NCBI RefSeq assembly: GCF_029953285.1
Contig: NZ_JASAOI010000063.1
Span: forward strand, 33,539-97,538
Direction of reading: 5' to 3'
DNA length: 64,000 nt
Source of the DNA: Yinghuangia seranimata
Lineage (GTDB): Bacteria; Actinomycetota; Actinomycetes; Streptomycetales; Streptomycetaceae
A model generated the notes under the pieces. The model worked only from the letters and a program-made list of their open reading frames with translations. It did not search any database and was not told the DNA's origin. Positions 17,947 to 25,449 of the stretch are shown here, piece after piece. Position numbers and translations under genes: made by a program. Every line of letters starts with the position of its first letter. Within the stretch, counting starts at the first letter, position 1.

Positions 17947-19716
17947 TCACCTGGACGAATCGGCCGCGGTGGTCTCGCGCAACCCTGCGACCGGCACGTC
18001 AGCAGCGCGTTGCGGGGGCTCTGTCGGGAGGTCTCGGGTGTGGGAGAGGGGGGAGCACAGGAGGATCACGGCGGACAGGGGGATGGCGGCGCAGGTGAGC
18101 CACATGGCGGGGCGGGGGCCGAAGAGTTCGCCGAGGGTGCCGCCCAGGAGGGCTCCCAGGGGGATGGTGGCGTAGCCGAGGAAGGACGACGTGGCGGTGA
18201 TGCGGCCGAGGAGGTCGGGCGGGCAGTAGCGCTGGTGGAAGCCCGCTTTCACGACGTTGCCGCCGACCACTCCGGCGACGACGAAGAAGCCGCCTGCGAC
18301 GAAGAGGGCTGTGCCGGGGCCCGGGAAGGCTGCCGGGGCGAGGAGGCCCGCGAGGGCGAAGCCGAGCTCGAAGACGAGGGTGGCACGGGCGGTGCCGAAG
18401 CGGTCGGCGACGCGGCGGGCCAGGAAGGCACCGAGGATGCCGCCCGCGCTCGCGACGGCGACGAGGGCGCCGACCGCGCCGGAGGAGAGTCCGACAGTGC
18501 GGACCAGGAACACCACGCGGATCGCCTGGTAGCCCATGAGGGCGAGGTTGGAGGCGGCCGAGAACAGCGACAGGGTGCGCAGCCACGGGTCGTGGGCGAT
18601 CAGGGCCAGGCCCTCGCGGATGTCGGCGGACATGGTGCGTGGGCGGCGGTTCGTGTCGGGGGAGATAGTGCACGCGCGGCGCTCTGTGCCGGAGGAGATA
18701 GTGCGCGCACGGTTCGTGTCGGCGGAGGTGGTGTGCGCGCAGTTCGTGTCGGCGGAGGTGGTCTGCGCGCGGTTCGTATCGGCGGACATGGTGTGCGCGT
18801 CGCGATCGGGGTGGGGGGTGGCGGGCTCTCGGTGGCGGATTCGGCCCAGGCAGAGCAGGGAGACGGCGAATGTTCCGGCGTTGACGAGCATCCCGTTGAC
18901 CGCGCCCGCCGCCTGGGCGATGACGCCGCCCGAGCCGAGGCCGACGAGCTGCGCGGCCGAGGCGCTGCCGTGCAGTTTGGCGTTGCCCTCGGCCTGGTCG
19001 GCGGGTTCCAGAAGCCCCGGCAGGTAGGCGGTGTAGGCGGTCTGGAAGAACACTGCTGCGGTGCCCGCGAGCAGGGCGACGCCGAGCAGCAGCCAGATGG
19101 TGAGGAGCCCGAGCCACGCCGCTACGGGCAGGCTCGTGTACAGGAGGAGCGAGGCGGCGGCGGACGCGAGCATCACGCCCCGCCTCGGCAGCCGGTCGAC
19201 CCACACGCCTGCGGGCAGGCCGATGAGGAGCCACGGCAGCCACGCGGCCGCGGTCAGCATGCCGACCTCGAACGTGGACGCGTCGAGCCGGTCGACCGCG
19301 ATCAGGGGTATCGCGACGCTGGTGACGGCGGCACCGAACTTCCCCGCGGTCTCGCCGCACCAGAGCAGGCGGAAGTCCCGGTGGCGGAGCAGCAGTCCGC
19401 GCCGGGGTGGGATTCGCAGGTTGGGTGACGTGGGTGTTGGTGGTTGGGGCGTGTCCGGTGGCGTGTGGGTCGTGGCTACAGGAGCGGTCGGTGCCGCTCG
19501 GGCCGTGGGTGCGGGAGCGGCCGGTGCCGCTCGGGCCGTGGGTGCGGGAGCGGCCGGTGCCGCTCGGGCCGTGGGTGCGGGAGCGGCCGGTGTGGTCGAT
19601 CCCGTCGATTCGGGAGCGGCCGGTGTGGTCGATCCCGTCGATTCGGGAGCGGTCGGTGCCGCGGGGGCCGCCGGTTGACGGTGTGCGGTTTCGGCGTCGG
19701 AGGGGCGGCGGGTCAT
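17947..19716 (-). CDS. MFS transporter with repeat-rich N-terminus and central loop
   Basis: A 589-residue major facilitator protein, starting at the ATG that overlaps the regulator's stop (ATGA). It has two unusual low-complexity regions. Residues 10-90 are an Ala/Pro/Thr-rich array of 11-residue repeats (ESTGSTTPAAP and APTARAAPAAP). The central cytosolic loop carries 10-11-residue repeats of SADTNRAQTT type, encoded about 18640-18795. The membrane core starts LLLRHRDFRLLWCGETAGKF and resembles the MFS_3/enterobactin-exporter-like group (drug or siderophore efflux). Co-transcription with the ArsR-type regulator suggests substrate-induced efflux. Confidence 0.92.
   Translation of the reverse strand: MTRRPSDAETAHRQPAAPAAPTAPESTGSTTPAAPESTGSTTPAAPAPTARAAPAAPAPTARAAPAAPAPTARAAPTAPVATTHTPPDTPQPPTPTSPNLRIPPRRGLLLRHRDFRLLWCGETAGKFGAAVTSVAIPLIAVDRLDASTFEVGMLTAAAWLPWLLIGLPAGVWVDRLPRRGVMLASAAASLLLYTSLPVAAWLGLLTIWLLLGVALLAGTAAVFFQTAYTAYLPGLLEPADQAEGNAKLHGSASAAQLVGLGSGGVIAQAAGAVNGMLVNAGTFAVSLLCLGRIRHREPATPHPDRDAHTMSADTNRAQTTSADTNCAHTTSADTNRARTISSGTERRACTISPDTNRRPRTMSADIREGLALIAHDPWLRTLSLFSAASNLALMGYQAIRVVFLVRTVGLSSGAVGALVAVASAGGILGAFLARRVADRFGTARATLVFELGFALAGLLAPAAFPGPGTALFVAGGFFVVAGVVGGNVVKAGFHQRYCPPDLLGRITATSSFLGYATIPLGALLGGTLGELFGPRPAMWLTCAAIPLSAVILLCSPLSHTRDLPTEPPQRAADVPVAGLRETTAADSSR
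19490..19654. repeat. Five 33-bp tandem repeats in the MFS gene
   Basis: Three near-identical 33-bp units (19490-19522, 19523-19555, 19556-19588) are followed by two units of a second type (19589-19621, 19622-19654). They encode the Ala/Pro-rich N-terminal repeats of the transporter. Unit identity is high enough for recent slippage. Confidence 0.92.
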
Positions 19717-20345
19717 GCCGGGGCCTGGTCGGCCTGCGGGGCGTCGGCGTCGTCGACCCGGCGGCGTGGGAAGGACTGCAGCTGGACGACGACCGGCAGC
19801 GCCTCGGGATCCGCCTCCCCCGGCGCGGGGGTGTGCCGGGCTACGACCGCTGCGAGTTCGGTGTTGAGTGCGGCGAGTTGGTCGCGGGTGAGGCGCAGGT
19901 CGCGCCAGTCGGAGACGGTTCCAGCCGCGCGCCAGGCCTCGTCCCAGTCCTCGTTGACGTACGTGTGGACGCGTTCGAAGTACAGCCGCAGCAGGCTGTC
20001 GAGGTACACGTCGACCGCCCCCGCGCTCGCCGGGTCGTCGCGGAAGTCGGCGAGGTTGAGCTCGTTCGCCGGCCCGGTGCGGCGCCACCAGCGTTCGCGC
20101 TTGGTGCCACGCCCGGCGTCCTCCTCGATGAAGCCGTGTGCGGCGAGCTGGCGGAGGTGCCAGCTGACGGTGCCGGTGTTCTCGCCCAGGCGTTCGGCGA
20201 GACGGGCGGAGGTGGCGGGGCCGTCGAGGCTGAGCAGTTCGAAAATGCGCATGCGCAAGGGATGCGCGAGGCCCTTGAGGCTGTTGGCGTCGATGCGCCG
20301 GGTCGGCCTGGCGGGTGGCGTGGTGGGCACGTGCTCGTCGGACAT
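19713..20345 (-). CDS. ArsR-type winged-helix regulator
   Basis: A 210-residue regulator. The N-terminal 90 residues contain an ArsR/HTH_20 winged helix (LAHPLRMRIFELLSLDGPAT, ERLGENTGTVSWHLRQLAAHG). The longer C-terminal part is helical, with no metal-binding Cys cluster, so it is probably not a metal sensor. It overlaps the MFS gene and likely represses both itself and the transporter through the inverted repeat upstream. The ATG at 20345 begins MSDEHVPTTPP; upstream codons cross the operator and are not coding. Confidence 0.92.
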   Translation of the reverse strand: MSDEHVPTTPPARPTRRIDANSLKGLAHPLRMRIFELLSLDGPATSARLAERLGENTGTVSWHLRQLAAHGFIEEDAGRGTKRERWWRRTGPANELNLADFRDDPASAGAVDVYLDSLLRLYFERVHTYVNEDWDEAWRAAGTVSDWRDLRLTRDQLAALNTELAAVVARHTPAPGEADPEALPVVVQLQSFPRRRVDDADAPQADQAPA

Positions 20346-20357
20346 GGCCTCAGCATA

Positions 20358-20395
20358 GGTTGCAGAGGATTCTCTGCATAGTTTTCTCTGCAACC
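20358..20395. promoter_or_regulatory. Operator with three CTCTGCA half-sites
   Basis: GGTTGCAGAG at 20358-20367 and CTCTGCAACC at 20386-20395 form a perfect 10-bp inverted repeat. A third half-site (20372-20377) makes an inner palindrome GCAGAG-GATT-CTCTGC. It lies 13 bases upstream of the ArsR-type gene and in the divergent region before the acetyltransferase, so both directions could be controlled. Confidence 0.8.
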
Positions 20396-20455
20396 TGGGC
20401 TGTCGGCGTGCGCAGCTATAAGGGCTTGTTCGGACCGCCAAAGATCGGAGTGAGG

Positions 20456-21109
20456 ATGGAAACCGGCGCCGAGACCGCCACGATCGCCCGCGACTGGGTC
20501 ATGGGATGGACCGCGTCGCGGATGGCCGCCCCGCCGGTCGCCGAGCCGTGGGGCTACACCGTCGACGTCGGCCTCGCCACGCAGATCACGCGGCACGTGC
20601 TCGTCGACCTCGACGAGGCGCTGGTGCGCAAGTTCACCGACGGCCCGACCGCGCCCGGCACGTGGCTGAAGACGTTCGTCCTGCCCGAGGTCCTCGAACC
20701 GTGGCTGACACCCGGATGGGTGTTCGACAGCGAGGGCTTCATGATGACCACCCCGCTCGAACACACGCCCGTGTCCACGCCCGACGGCTACCGCCTGCGG
20801 CTGTGGACGCGCGGCGAGGTCACGCGCCTCCTGATCGCCGGACCCGACGGAGGCTTCGCCGCCCGCGGCCAGGTGGCCATCCCCTCCCCCGGCGCCGTCG
20901 CCGTGTTCGACCAGATCGAGACGTCCCCCGACCACCGTCGCAAGGGCCTCGGCAGCCTGGTCATGCGCACGCTCGGGAACGCCGCCGTCGAGGCCGGCAC
21001 CACCGACGGCGTCCTCGGCGCCACGACGGACGGCCGCGCGCTGTACGAGGCGCTCGGCTGGACGACACGCCTCCCCCTGACCGGCGTGATCCGCAAAGAC
21101 GACGCCTGA
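20456..21109 (+). CDS. GNAT-family acetyltransferase
   Basis: A 217-residue protein. The C-terminal half has the GNAT fold with the acetyl-CoA loop around TSPDHRRKGLGSLVMRTLG and a C-terminal ALYEALGW motif. The N-terminal half (WGYTVDVGLATQITRHVL) is typical of a group of actinobacterial GNAT proteins of unknown substrate. The start ATG follows GGAGTGAGG. Divergent from the ArsR-type regulator and possibly under the same operator. Confidence 0.88.
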   Translation: METGAETATIARDWVMGWTASRMAAPPVAEPWGYTVDVGLATQITRHVLVDLDEALVRKFTDGPTAPGTWLKTFVLPEVLEPWLTPGWVFDSEGFMMTTPLEHTPVSTPDGYRLRLWTRGEVTRLLIAGPDGGFAARGQVAIPSPGAVAVFDQIETSPDHRRKGLGSLVMRTLGNAAVEAGTTDGVLGATTDGRALYEALGWTTRLPLTGVIRKDDA

Positions 21110-21116
21110 CCCACCC

Positions 21117-21638
21117 TCAGCGGACGCCGCCGACCCGGTCCCGCGGCTCGGCCTCGGCGGCGCCCGCCATCGGCGCGGCCCAGTCCAGCGTCCGCAGCGA
21201 CACCCACGCGAGCAGGGCCGCGAGCGGCAGTTCGACGAACACCGCGAGCACCATCGCCTGCAGGTACTCCAGTTGGGGCGCGGCCGACATGTAGTCGAAC
21301 CACGCGTCGAGCCCGAGCAGCGTGGCGGTCATGGCCGCCGCCGGGCCGGTGGCGCGGTGCCGTACGGCGACCAGCCGGGCGACCATCAGCAGCGCCGCCA
21401 CCTCGGCGAGGTCGAGGCCGATCCACGAGGTGTCGAAGCTGCGCTTGCCGGCGCCCCGCCCGAGTTCGACGACCAGGACGCCGATCCACACCACCAGCAC
21501 GCCCGCGCAGATCCGCAGCAGGCGCGGCAGCAGCCGCGCGACCCGGGTGAAGGGGAACCGGCGCACCACGCCGAGCCGGCGAAGGCGCAGGCCCGCCGCG
21601 GTGGTCACGGCGGTCAGCACATGCAGCACGATCCCCAT
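21117..21638 (-). CDS. Small integral membrane protein
   Basis: A 173-residue protein with about four transmembrane helices (for example ICAGVLVVWIGVLVVELG and MVLAVFVELPLAALLAWVSL). The conserved-looking LLGLDAWFDYMSA lies between helices two and three. Related sequences in actinomycetes are annotated only as membrane proteins. It is convergent with the acetyltransferase gene, 7 bases apart, and its upstream region runs into the large inverted repeat. Confidence 0.8.
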   Translation of the reverse strand: MGIVLHVLTAVTTAAGLRLRRLGVVRRFPFTRVARLLPRLLRICAGVLVVWIGVLVVELGRGAGKRSFDTSWIGLDLAEVAALLMVARLVAVRHRATGPAAAMTATLLGLDAWFDYMSAAPQLEYLQAMVLAVFVELPLAALLAWVSLRTLDWAAPMAGAAEAEPRDRVGGVR

Positions 21639-21767
21639 CCGACCAGGCTAGTTCGCGCGGCACACCCGGCCGAGGCGGGCCTTCGGAAAGTGGATCATGA
21701 AGTGTCGGACCGGCTGTAGCGCGGCGCCCGTTCGAACACGCCGTACCCGCACGGGCGAAGGCGCTGC

Positions 21768-21859
21768 GTGGACTGCACCGGGCTCGCACCGGGACGGTCT
21801 GCACGGTGGCGGCGTGGAGTGCGCCGGGCTCGCACCGGGATGGGCTGCACGGTGGCGAC
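21768..21859. repeat. 46-bp direct repeat, two copies, in the left arm
   Basis: Units 21768-21813 and 21814-21859 are head to tail and near identical (both contain CCGGGCTCGCACCGGGA and CTGCACGGTGGCG). A third, partial start follows at 21860. The right arm has no equivalent duplication. Confidence 0.88.
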
Positions 21860-21908
21860 ATGGACTGCGCCTGCCTGTACCGTCCCGGGGCTGCTCCGTT
21901 GTCGGCGG

Positions 21909-22069
21909 CCTCCCGCCCCTCCCGCTTTTGATTTTCGCGCGGCCGCCCCGCGCGTCAAGCCGCGGTGGACCTTTGAAGGACCGGCGGCCTGTCCCGTGCA
22001 GGAGGGGGCGGCTTGACCCGCGGGCCGTCCGCGCTGAACATCCTCGGCACCTGCGGGAGGGGCGGGAGG
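21909..22069. repeat. Nested palindrome A (left arm)
   Basis: A 161-bp imperfect palindrome. The outer 17-bp ends CCTCCCGCCCCTCCCGC and GCGGGAGGGGCGGGAGG are perfectly complementary. Inner stem GTCAAGCCGC (21954-21963) pairs with GCGGCTTGAC (22008-22017). It corresponds to palindrome B in the other arm. Confidence 0.88.
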
Positions 22070-22214
22070 TGTGGCGCCGCGGTGATCGCTTCGCGCCGCC
22101 GGGCTGCGGTCCCAACGTGGTGGGGGGCGGGCGGTCGGTGTCGGCCGGGCGCCGGGACGGGTCGCGCCGCCGGGCCGCGGTCGCCGATCTCTCACCTCTC
22201 ACTGACAACGGTTT

Positions 22215-22258
22215 TCAAAAGAACCAGATGGCAACATGTGGCCATTTGGTTCTTTTGA
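22215..22258. repeat. Central hairpin of the large inverted repeat
   Basis: TCAAAAGAACCA pairs with TGGTTCTTTTGA (12 bp), then one G-T pair, then ATGGC with GCCAT, giving an 18-bp stem and an 8-base loop. It is markedly less GC-rich than its surroundings and is the symmetry centre of the whole region. Confidence 0.92.
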
Positions 22259-22411
22259 CGCAAAGCCAATAAGAGACCCGGCGCCTCACTGCCCCGATTT
22301 GATGCGATATGAGAACCCGGAAGCGTGGTCACCGGTCGTCAAAGGTGGTCGCCCGCCCCACGCTGGAACCGCAACACGGCGACGCGAAGCACGCATTGCG
22401 CCTCCACACCG

Positions 22412-22566
22412 CCTCCCCCTCCCGATAGTTGCCGCGGTTTTAAGCGCGGCCGGGCGGCTGTCAAGGCGCCTCCCCGAACACGGCACAGGCCACCGGTCCG
22501 TACATGATCCACCGCGCCTTGACAGCCGTTCGGCCGCGCGGACCATCAAAAATCGGGAGGGGGAGG
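22412..22566. repeat. Nested palindrome B (right arm)
   Basis: A 155-bp imperfect palindrome. Outer ends CCTCCCCCTCCCGAT and ATCGGGAGGGGGAGG are perfectly complementary over 15 bp. Inner stem CGGCTGTCAAGGCG (22455-22468) pairs perfectly with CGCCTTGACAGCCG (22515-22528). The paired bases differ from palindrome A, yet pairing is kept. Confidence 0.88.
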
Positions 22567-22871
22567 ACGCCGCCGGCCACGGTGCAGGCCGGGGACGGTG
22601 CAGCCAGGCGCCGTCCCCGCCGCAGCGGACCAGCCTGCACCCGCACAGCGCGTGCCGCCGCCCGTACGCGGAGGGACCCCCGCCGGGGCGCATCACAGGC
22701 GGGGGTCCCACACGGAGTCCGGGACCGGGGGGTCGGGCGGGCTCCGCGGCGGCCGTCAGGCCGGGCGCCTGGCGGGGCGACCGGTTCGAGCGTCGCAGCG
22801 GACACCGGCGGACGTCTTGGAAAATTTCGACATCCTTCGCCGTCTTTCACAGCAGCGCACGGCGGCCCGGA

Positions 22872-24290
22872 TCAGCAGAACTCGGCGGCGAGGGTGCCGT
22901 ATTCGGTGAACAGCTCCCACTGCACCCAGTCGCCGTTGAGGTTCCACGAAGCGAGGTGCGTGCCCGCGCGGTTGGAGTACGTGTAGGTGAACGAGCCGGG
23001 GATGCCGCCGTTGTGCCCGTACAACGTCTCCACGTGCCCGTCGGCGCAGGTCAGCTTGCGTTCCACGATGCCGAGGCCGTAGCGGAGCGTCTGCTGCTTC
23101 CAGGGCTCGTCCGCGTACCAGTTCGTCGGCGCGTTCGCGTCGCTGGTGACGTTGAAGATCTTCGGGTTCGGGAAGCACTCGGGGTACGCGAAGCCGGTGT
23201 TGCAGGTGACCCCCGGCGGCAGCGCGGGCGCGGCCGTGCCGACGGTGTTCATGTTGAGCGTGGTCAGCATCGTGGTGAGCTGCGGCTCGGGCACCAGCCG
23301 ACCCTGCAGCAGCGCCTTGAGGAACTTGATGAGGTCACCGGTGGTGGAGACGACCGCCCCGGTGCCGTACGCGTAGGAGATGTTCTGGTCGGCGGCCGGC
23401 TTGCCGATCCACAGGTTGCCGACGCGCGCCTTGGTGAAGTTGGTCCAGTGCGGGTCGTGCGGCTGCGGCAGCACCGTGTCGTCGGCCTTCGGCACCGTGG
23501 TGTCGGTGAGGCCGAGCGGGTCGACGACCATCTGCTTGACGGCGTCCTCCCACGCCATGCCGGTGACCTTCTCGACGATCATCCCGAGGATCGCGTAGTT
23601 GGTGTTGGAGTACTCGAAGCCCTTGCCCGGGTCGAACTGCGGGCCGTTGACGGCCATGCTCGCGACGAGTTCCCGCGGCGTGGTGACGGTGTTCGGGAAG
23701 GTCGCGACGACCTTCGCGTCGAACAGGTAGTCGCCCATGTAGTCCTTGATGCCGCTGGACATGTTGAGCAGGTTCAGGACGGTGATCGGCAGCCCGCCGT
23801 TCTTCGGGTCGTCGAAGCACCGGAAGCGCAGCGGGTTGCAGCCCTGCGACGGGTTGTTCTTGAGGATCGGGCCGAGCAGCCCGAACACGTCGTCGGTCAG
23901 CTTGAGCCGGTTCGCGGCGACCAGCTTCATGACGACGGCGGAGGTGAACATCTTGGTGTTGCTGGCCGCCCGGAACTTGGCGTCGGCCTGGCGCGGCGAC
24001 TGCGTGGCGGGGTTGTCGGCGGTTCCGGCCCACTGCACGCCGTCGACCTCGGTACGGCCGACCGCCCCCGGGATCTGGTCCATGCCGTGCGGCGAACCGG
24101 GGGTGTTCCCGTCGTCGACGTTCGCGGTGACCATCTTCAGCGCGTCGAGGAAGCGGCTGTGGTCGCCGGGGTCCCCTGCTTGAGCCGACGGCGCGGTGGC
24201 GGCGGCCATGATCGCGGCTCCGGCGAACGCCGCGACGAGGCCGCGCAGCAGCCGGGGCCTGCGGTGGAAGGGTCTTCTGGCTGGGCGCAC
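22872..24290 (-). CDS. Secreted serine hydrolase (beta-lactamase/D-Ala-D-Ala carboxypeptidase family)
   Basis: A 472-residue protein with a signal peptide (Arg-rich start, hydrophobic core, likely cut after PSAQA). The catalytic SxxK is SNTK at residues 110-113, the YxN motif is YSN in FEYSNTNYAILG, and the third motif is probably the HNGG of LYGHNGGIPG. This is the class C beta-lactamase / DD-peptidase fold, used in the wall for peptidoglycan trimming or as esterases and D-aminopeptidases. Start is GTG after GGGGGAGAC. No lipobox is seen, so it is probably released. Substrate not predictable. Confidence 0.93.
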   Translation of the reverse strand: MRPARRPFHRRPRLLRGLVAAFAGAAIMAAATAPSAQAGDPGDHSRFLDALKMVTANVDDGNTPGSPHGMDQIPGAVGRTEVDGVQWAGTADNPATQSPRQADAKFRAASNTKMFTSAVVMKLVAANRLKLTDDVFGLLGPILKNNPSQGCNPLRFRCFDDPKNGGLPITVLNLLNMSSGIKDYMGDYLFDAKVVATFPNTVTTPRELVASMAVNGPQFDPGKGFEYSNTNYAILGMIVEKVTGMAWEDAVKQMVVDPLGLTDTTVPKADDTVLPQPHDPHWTNFTKARVGNLWIGKPAADQNISYAYGTGAVVSTTGDLIKFLKALLQGRLVPEPQLTTMLTTLNMNTVGTAAPALPPGVTCNTGFAYPECFPNPKIFNVTSDANAPTNWYADEPWKQQTLRYGLGIVERKLTCADGHVETLYGHNGGIPGSFTYTYSNRAGTHLASWNLNGDWVQWELFTEYGTLAAEFC

Positions 24291-24401
24291 GGTGTCTCCC
24301 CCGGGTCAGGTGCGGATGTGCTCGCACCGTGCCAGCTGACACGTGCCGGGTTCTTGGAGATTTCCGACAGAACGCGCGCGGACCGCGGGTGCGCCGCCCG
24401 G

Positions 24402-25307
24402 TCAGCGCCGCTGGTCGCCGTCCTCGTCGGGCTTGGCGCCGAAGGACTTGCGGAGCGTGTCGGGGCCCTTGTCCGCGGCCCATTCGGCGGTGGACGGGTC
24501 GACGCCCTCCTCGCCGGGGCCGTTGCGCCAGGCGGCGCCGCCGGCGAGCTCCTCCGACTCCTCCTCGATCTCGGCGTCGCTCGCCCGGGACGCGGCCCCC
24601 ACCGTGGCCCCGCCACCCGCAACCGCACCGGCGCCGGCGCCGGCGCCGACACCCGCAACCGCACCAGCACCCGCGGCGACACCAGCGCCCCCGCCCGCAC
24701 GGACTCCCGCCCCGCCCGTCCTCGCGTCCGACTCCCGCACCATCCCGACGATCCGCCGCCCCGTGATGCCGAGCACCATGAGGCAGATCCCGTCGATGAG
24801 CAGCGCGATCGAGATGAACGCCCCGATGACGTAGCGGCTGCTGCTCGGCCACTCGGCGAGCACCAGCAGGCCCAGCACGATGTCGACGACGCCGACGAGG
24901 ATGCTCCACGTCATCCGCGCCGACAGGCTGGCGATGCCGCCGACCACCCGGAACAGGCCCGCGGTCAGCAGCAGGAACGCCACGAACAGCGTCAGCGCGG
25001 CGGCCGCCACGTCCGGGCGGCGCAGCAGCACGACGCCGGCGGCGATGTTCAGCGCGGCCACCGCGACGGTGAGCCAGAACGCGCTCGGGTCCTTGCGCGA
25101 CTGCACCGCCTGGACGAGCCCGATGATCCCGCCGGCCAGCAGCAGCCACGCGAACAGCACCATCGTGGTCAGCGTCGCGAACGCGGTGTACAGCAGGCCG
25201 ATGACGCCCGCGATCACCAGGAGGGCGCCCAGGAACACCAGGACGCCGAACCCGAACCCGCCCCCGGTGCGCCGGTGCCGCGCCCCGGTGCTGCTTCTGG
25301 TGGCCAT
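24402..25307 (-). CDS. HdeD/DUF308-like membrane protein with long cytosolic tail
   Basis: A 301-residue protein. Six helices arranged as three repeated hairpins fill residues 18-195, as in HdeD family proteins (acid resistance in E. coli, mostly uncharacterised in actinomycetes). A Gly/Ala linker of about 40 residues follows (GAGAVAGVGAGAG type) and then an acidic tail EIEEESEELAGG ending PDEDGDQRR. Start ATG reads MATRSSTGARHRR. The open frame continues far upstream into the ligase gene in a shadow frame. The tail is not part of the usual family length and may be an interaction segment. Confidence 0.87.
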   Translation of the reverse strand: MATRSSTGARHRRTGGGFGFGVLVFLGALLVIAGVIGLLYTAFATLTTMVLFAWLLLAGGIIGLVQAVQSRKDPSAFWLTVAVAALNIAAGVVLLRRPDVAAAALTLFVAFLLLTAGLFRVVGGIASLSARMTWSILVGVVDIVLGLLVLAEWPSSSRYVIGAFISIALLIDGICLMVLGITGRRIVGMVRESDARTGGAGVRAGGGAGVAAGAGAVAGVGAGAGAGAVAGGGATVGAASRASDAEIEEESEELAGGAAWRNGPGEEGVDPSTAEWAADKGPDTLRKSFGAKPDEDGDQRR

Positions 25308-25370
25308 GGCGGTCGCTCCCTCGGTCGGCCCGGCACCGGGCGTCCGCCGCAGGGAAGCGCACACCGGGTG

Positions 25371-25394
25371 ATAGCGGGTGCGTGTACCCGCTAT
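25371..25394. terminator. Hairpin between ligase and HdeD-like genes
   Basis: A perfect 9-bp inverted repeat ATAGCGGGT/ACCCGCTAT with a 6-base loop lies between the stop of the ligase gene and the start of the HdeD-like gene. It could be a terminator for the former or an operator for the latter. Confidence 0.5.
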
Positions 25395-25449
25395 GGGGAG
25401 CGATACCCCCGGATCACCGGCCGATCCCGGGATACGCCATAACCGCCGT

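Larger units (their letters stand above)
21690..22850. repeat. Large gene-free imperfect inverted repeat with nested palindromes
   Basis: The left arm (about 21690-22226) read as reverse complement aligns by eye along its length with the right arm (about 22247-22850). Matching blocks, from the centre outward, include GCCCGCCCC, CCGCA, CGCGAAGC, the CCTCCC boxes, CACGG-ACAGGCC-CCGGTCC, GTCCACCG/ATCCACCG-CTTGAC, and GGGACGGT-CAG-CAGGCG. The symmetry centre is the hairpin at 22215-22258. Arms are clearly diverged with small indels. Reading frames across the region have no family resemblance and no ribosome sites, so I treat it as non-coding. Function unknown: structured RNA, a chromosomal structural element or a decayed paired mobile element are all possible. 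Confidence 0.8.

Noticed and set aside
21697..22860. Several long open frames on both strands across the large inverted repeat
   Set aside because: Their products are Arg/Gly/Pro-rich with no family resemblance, no ribosome sites, and they run through the palindromes. High GC alone keeps such frames open.
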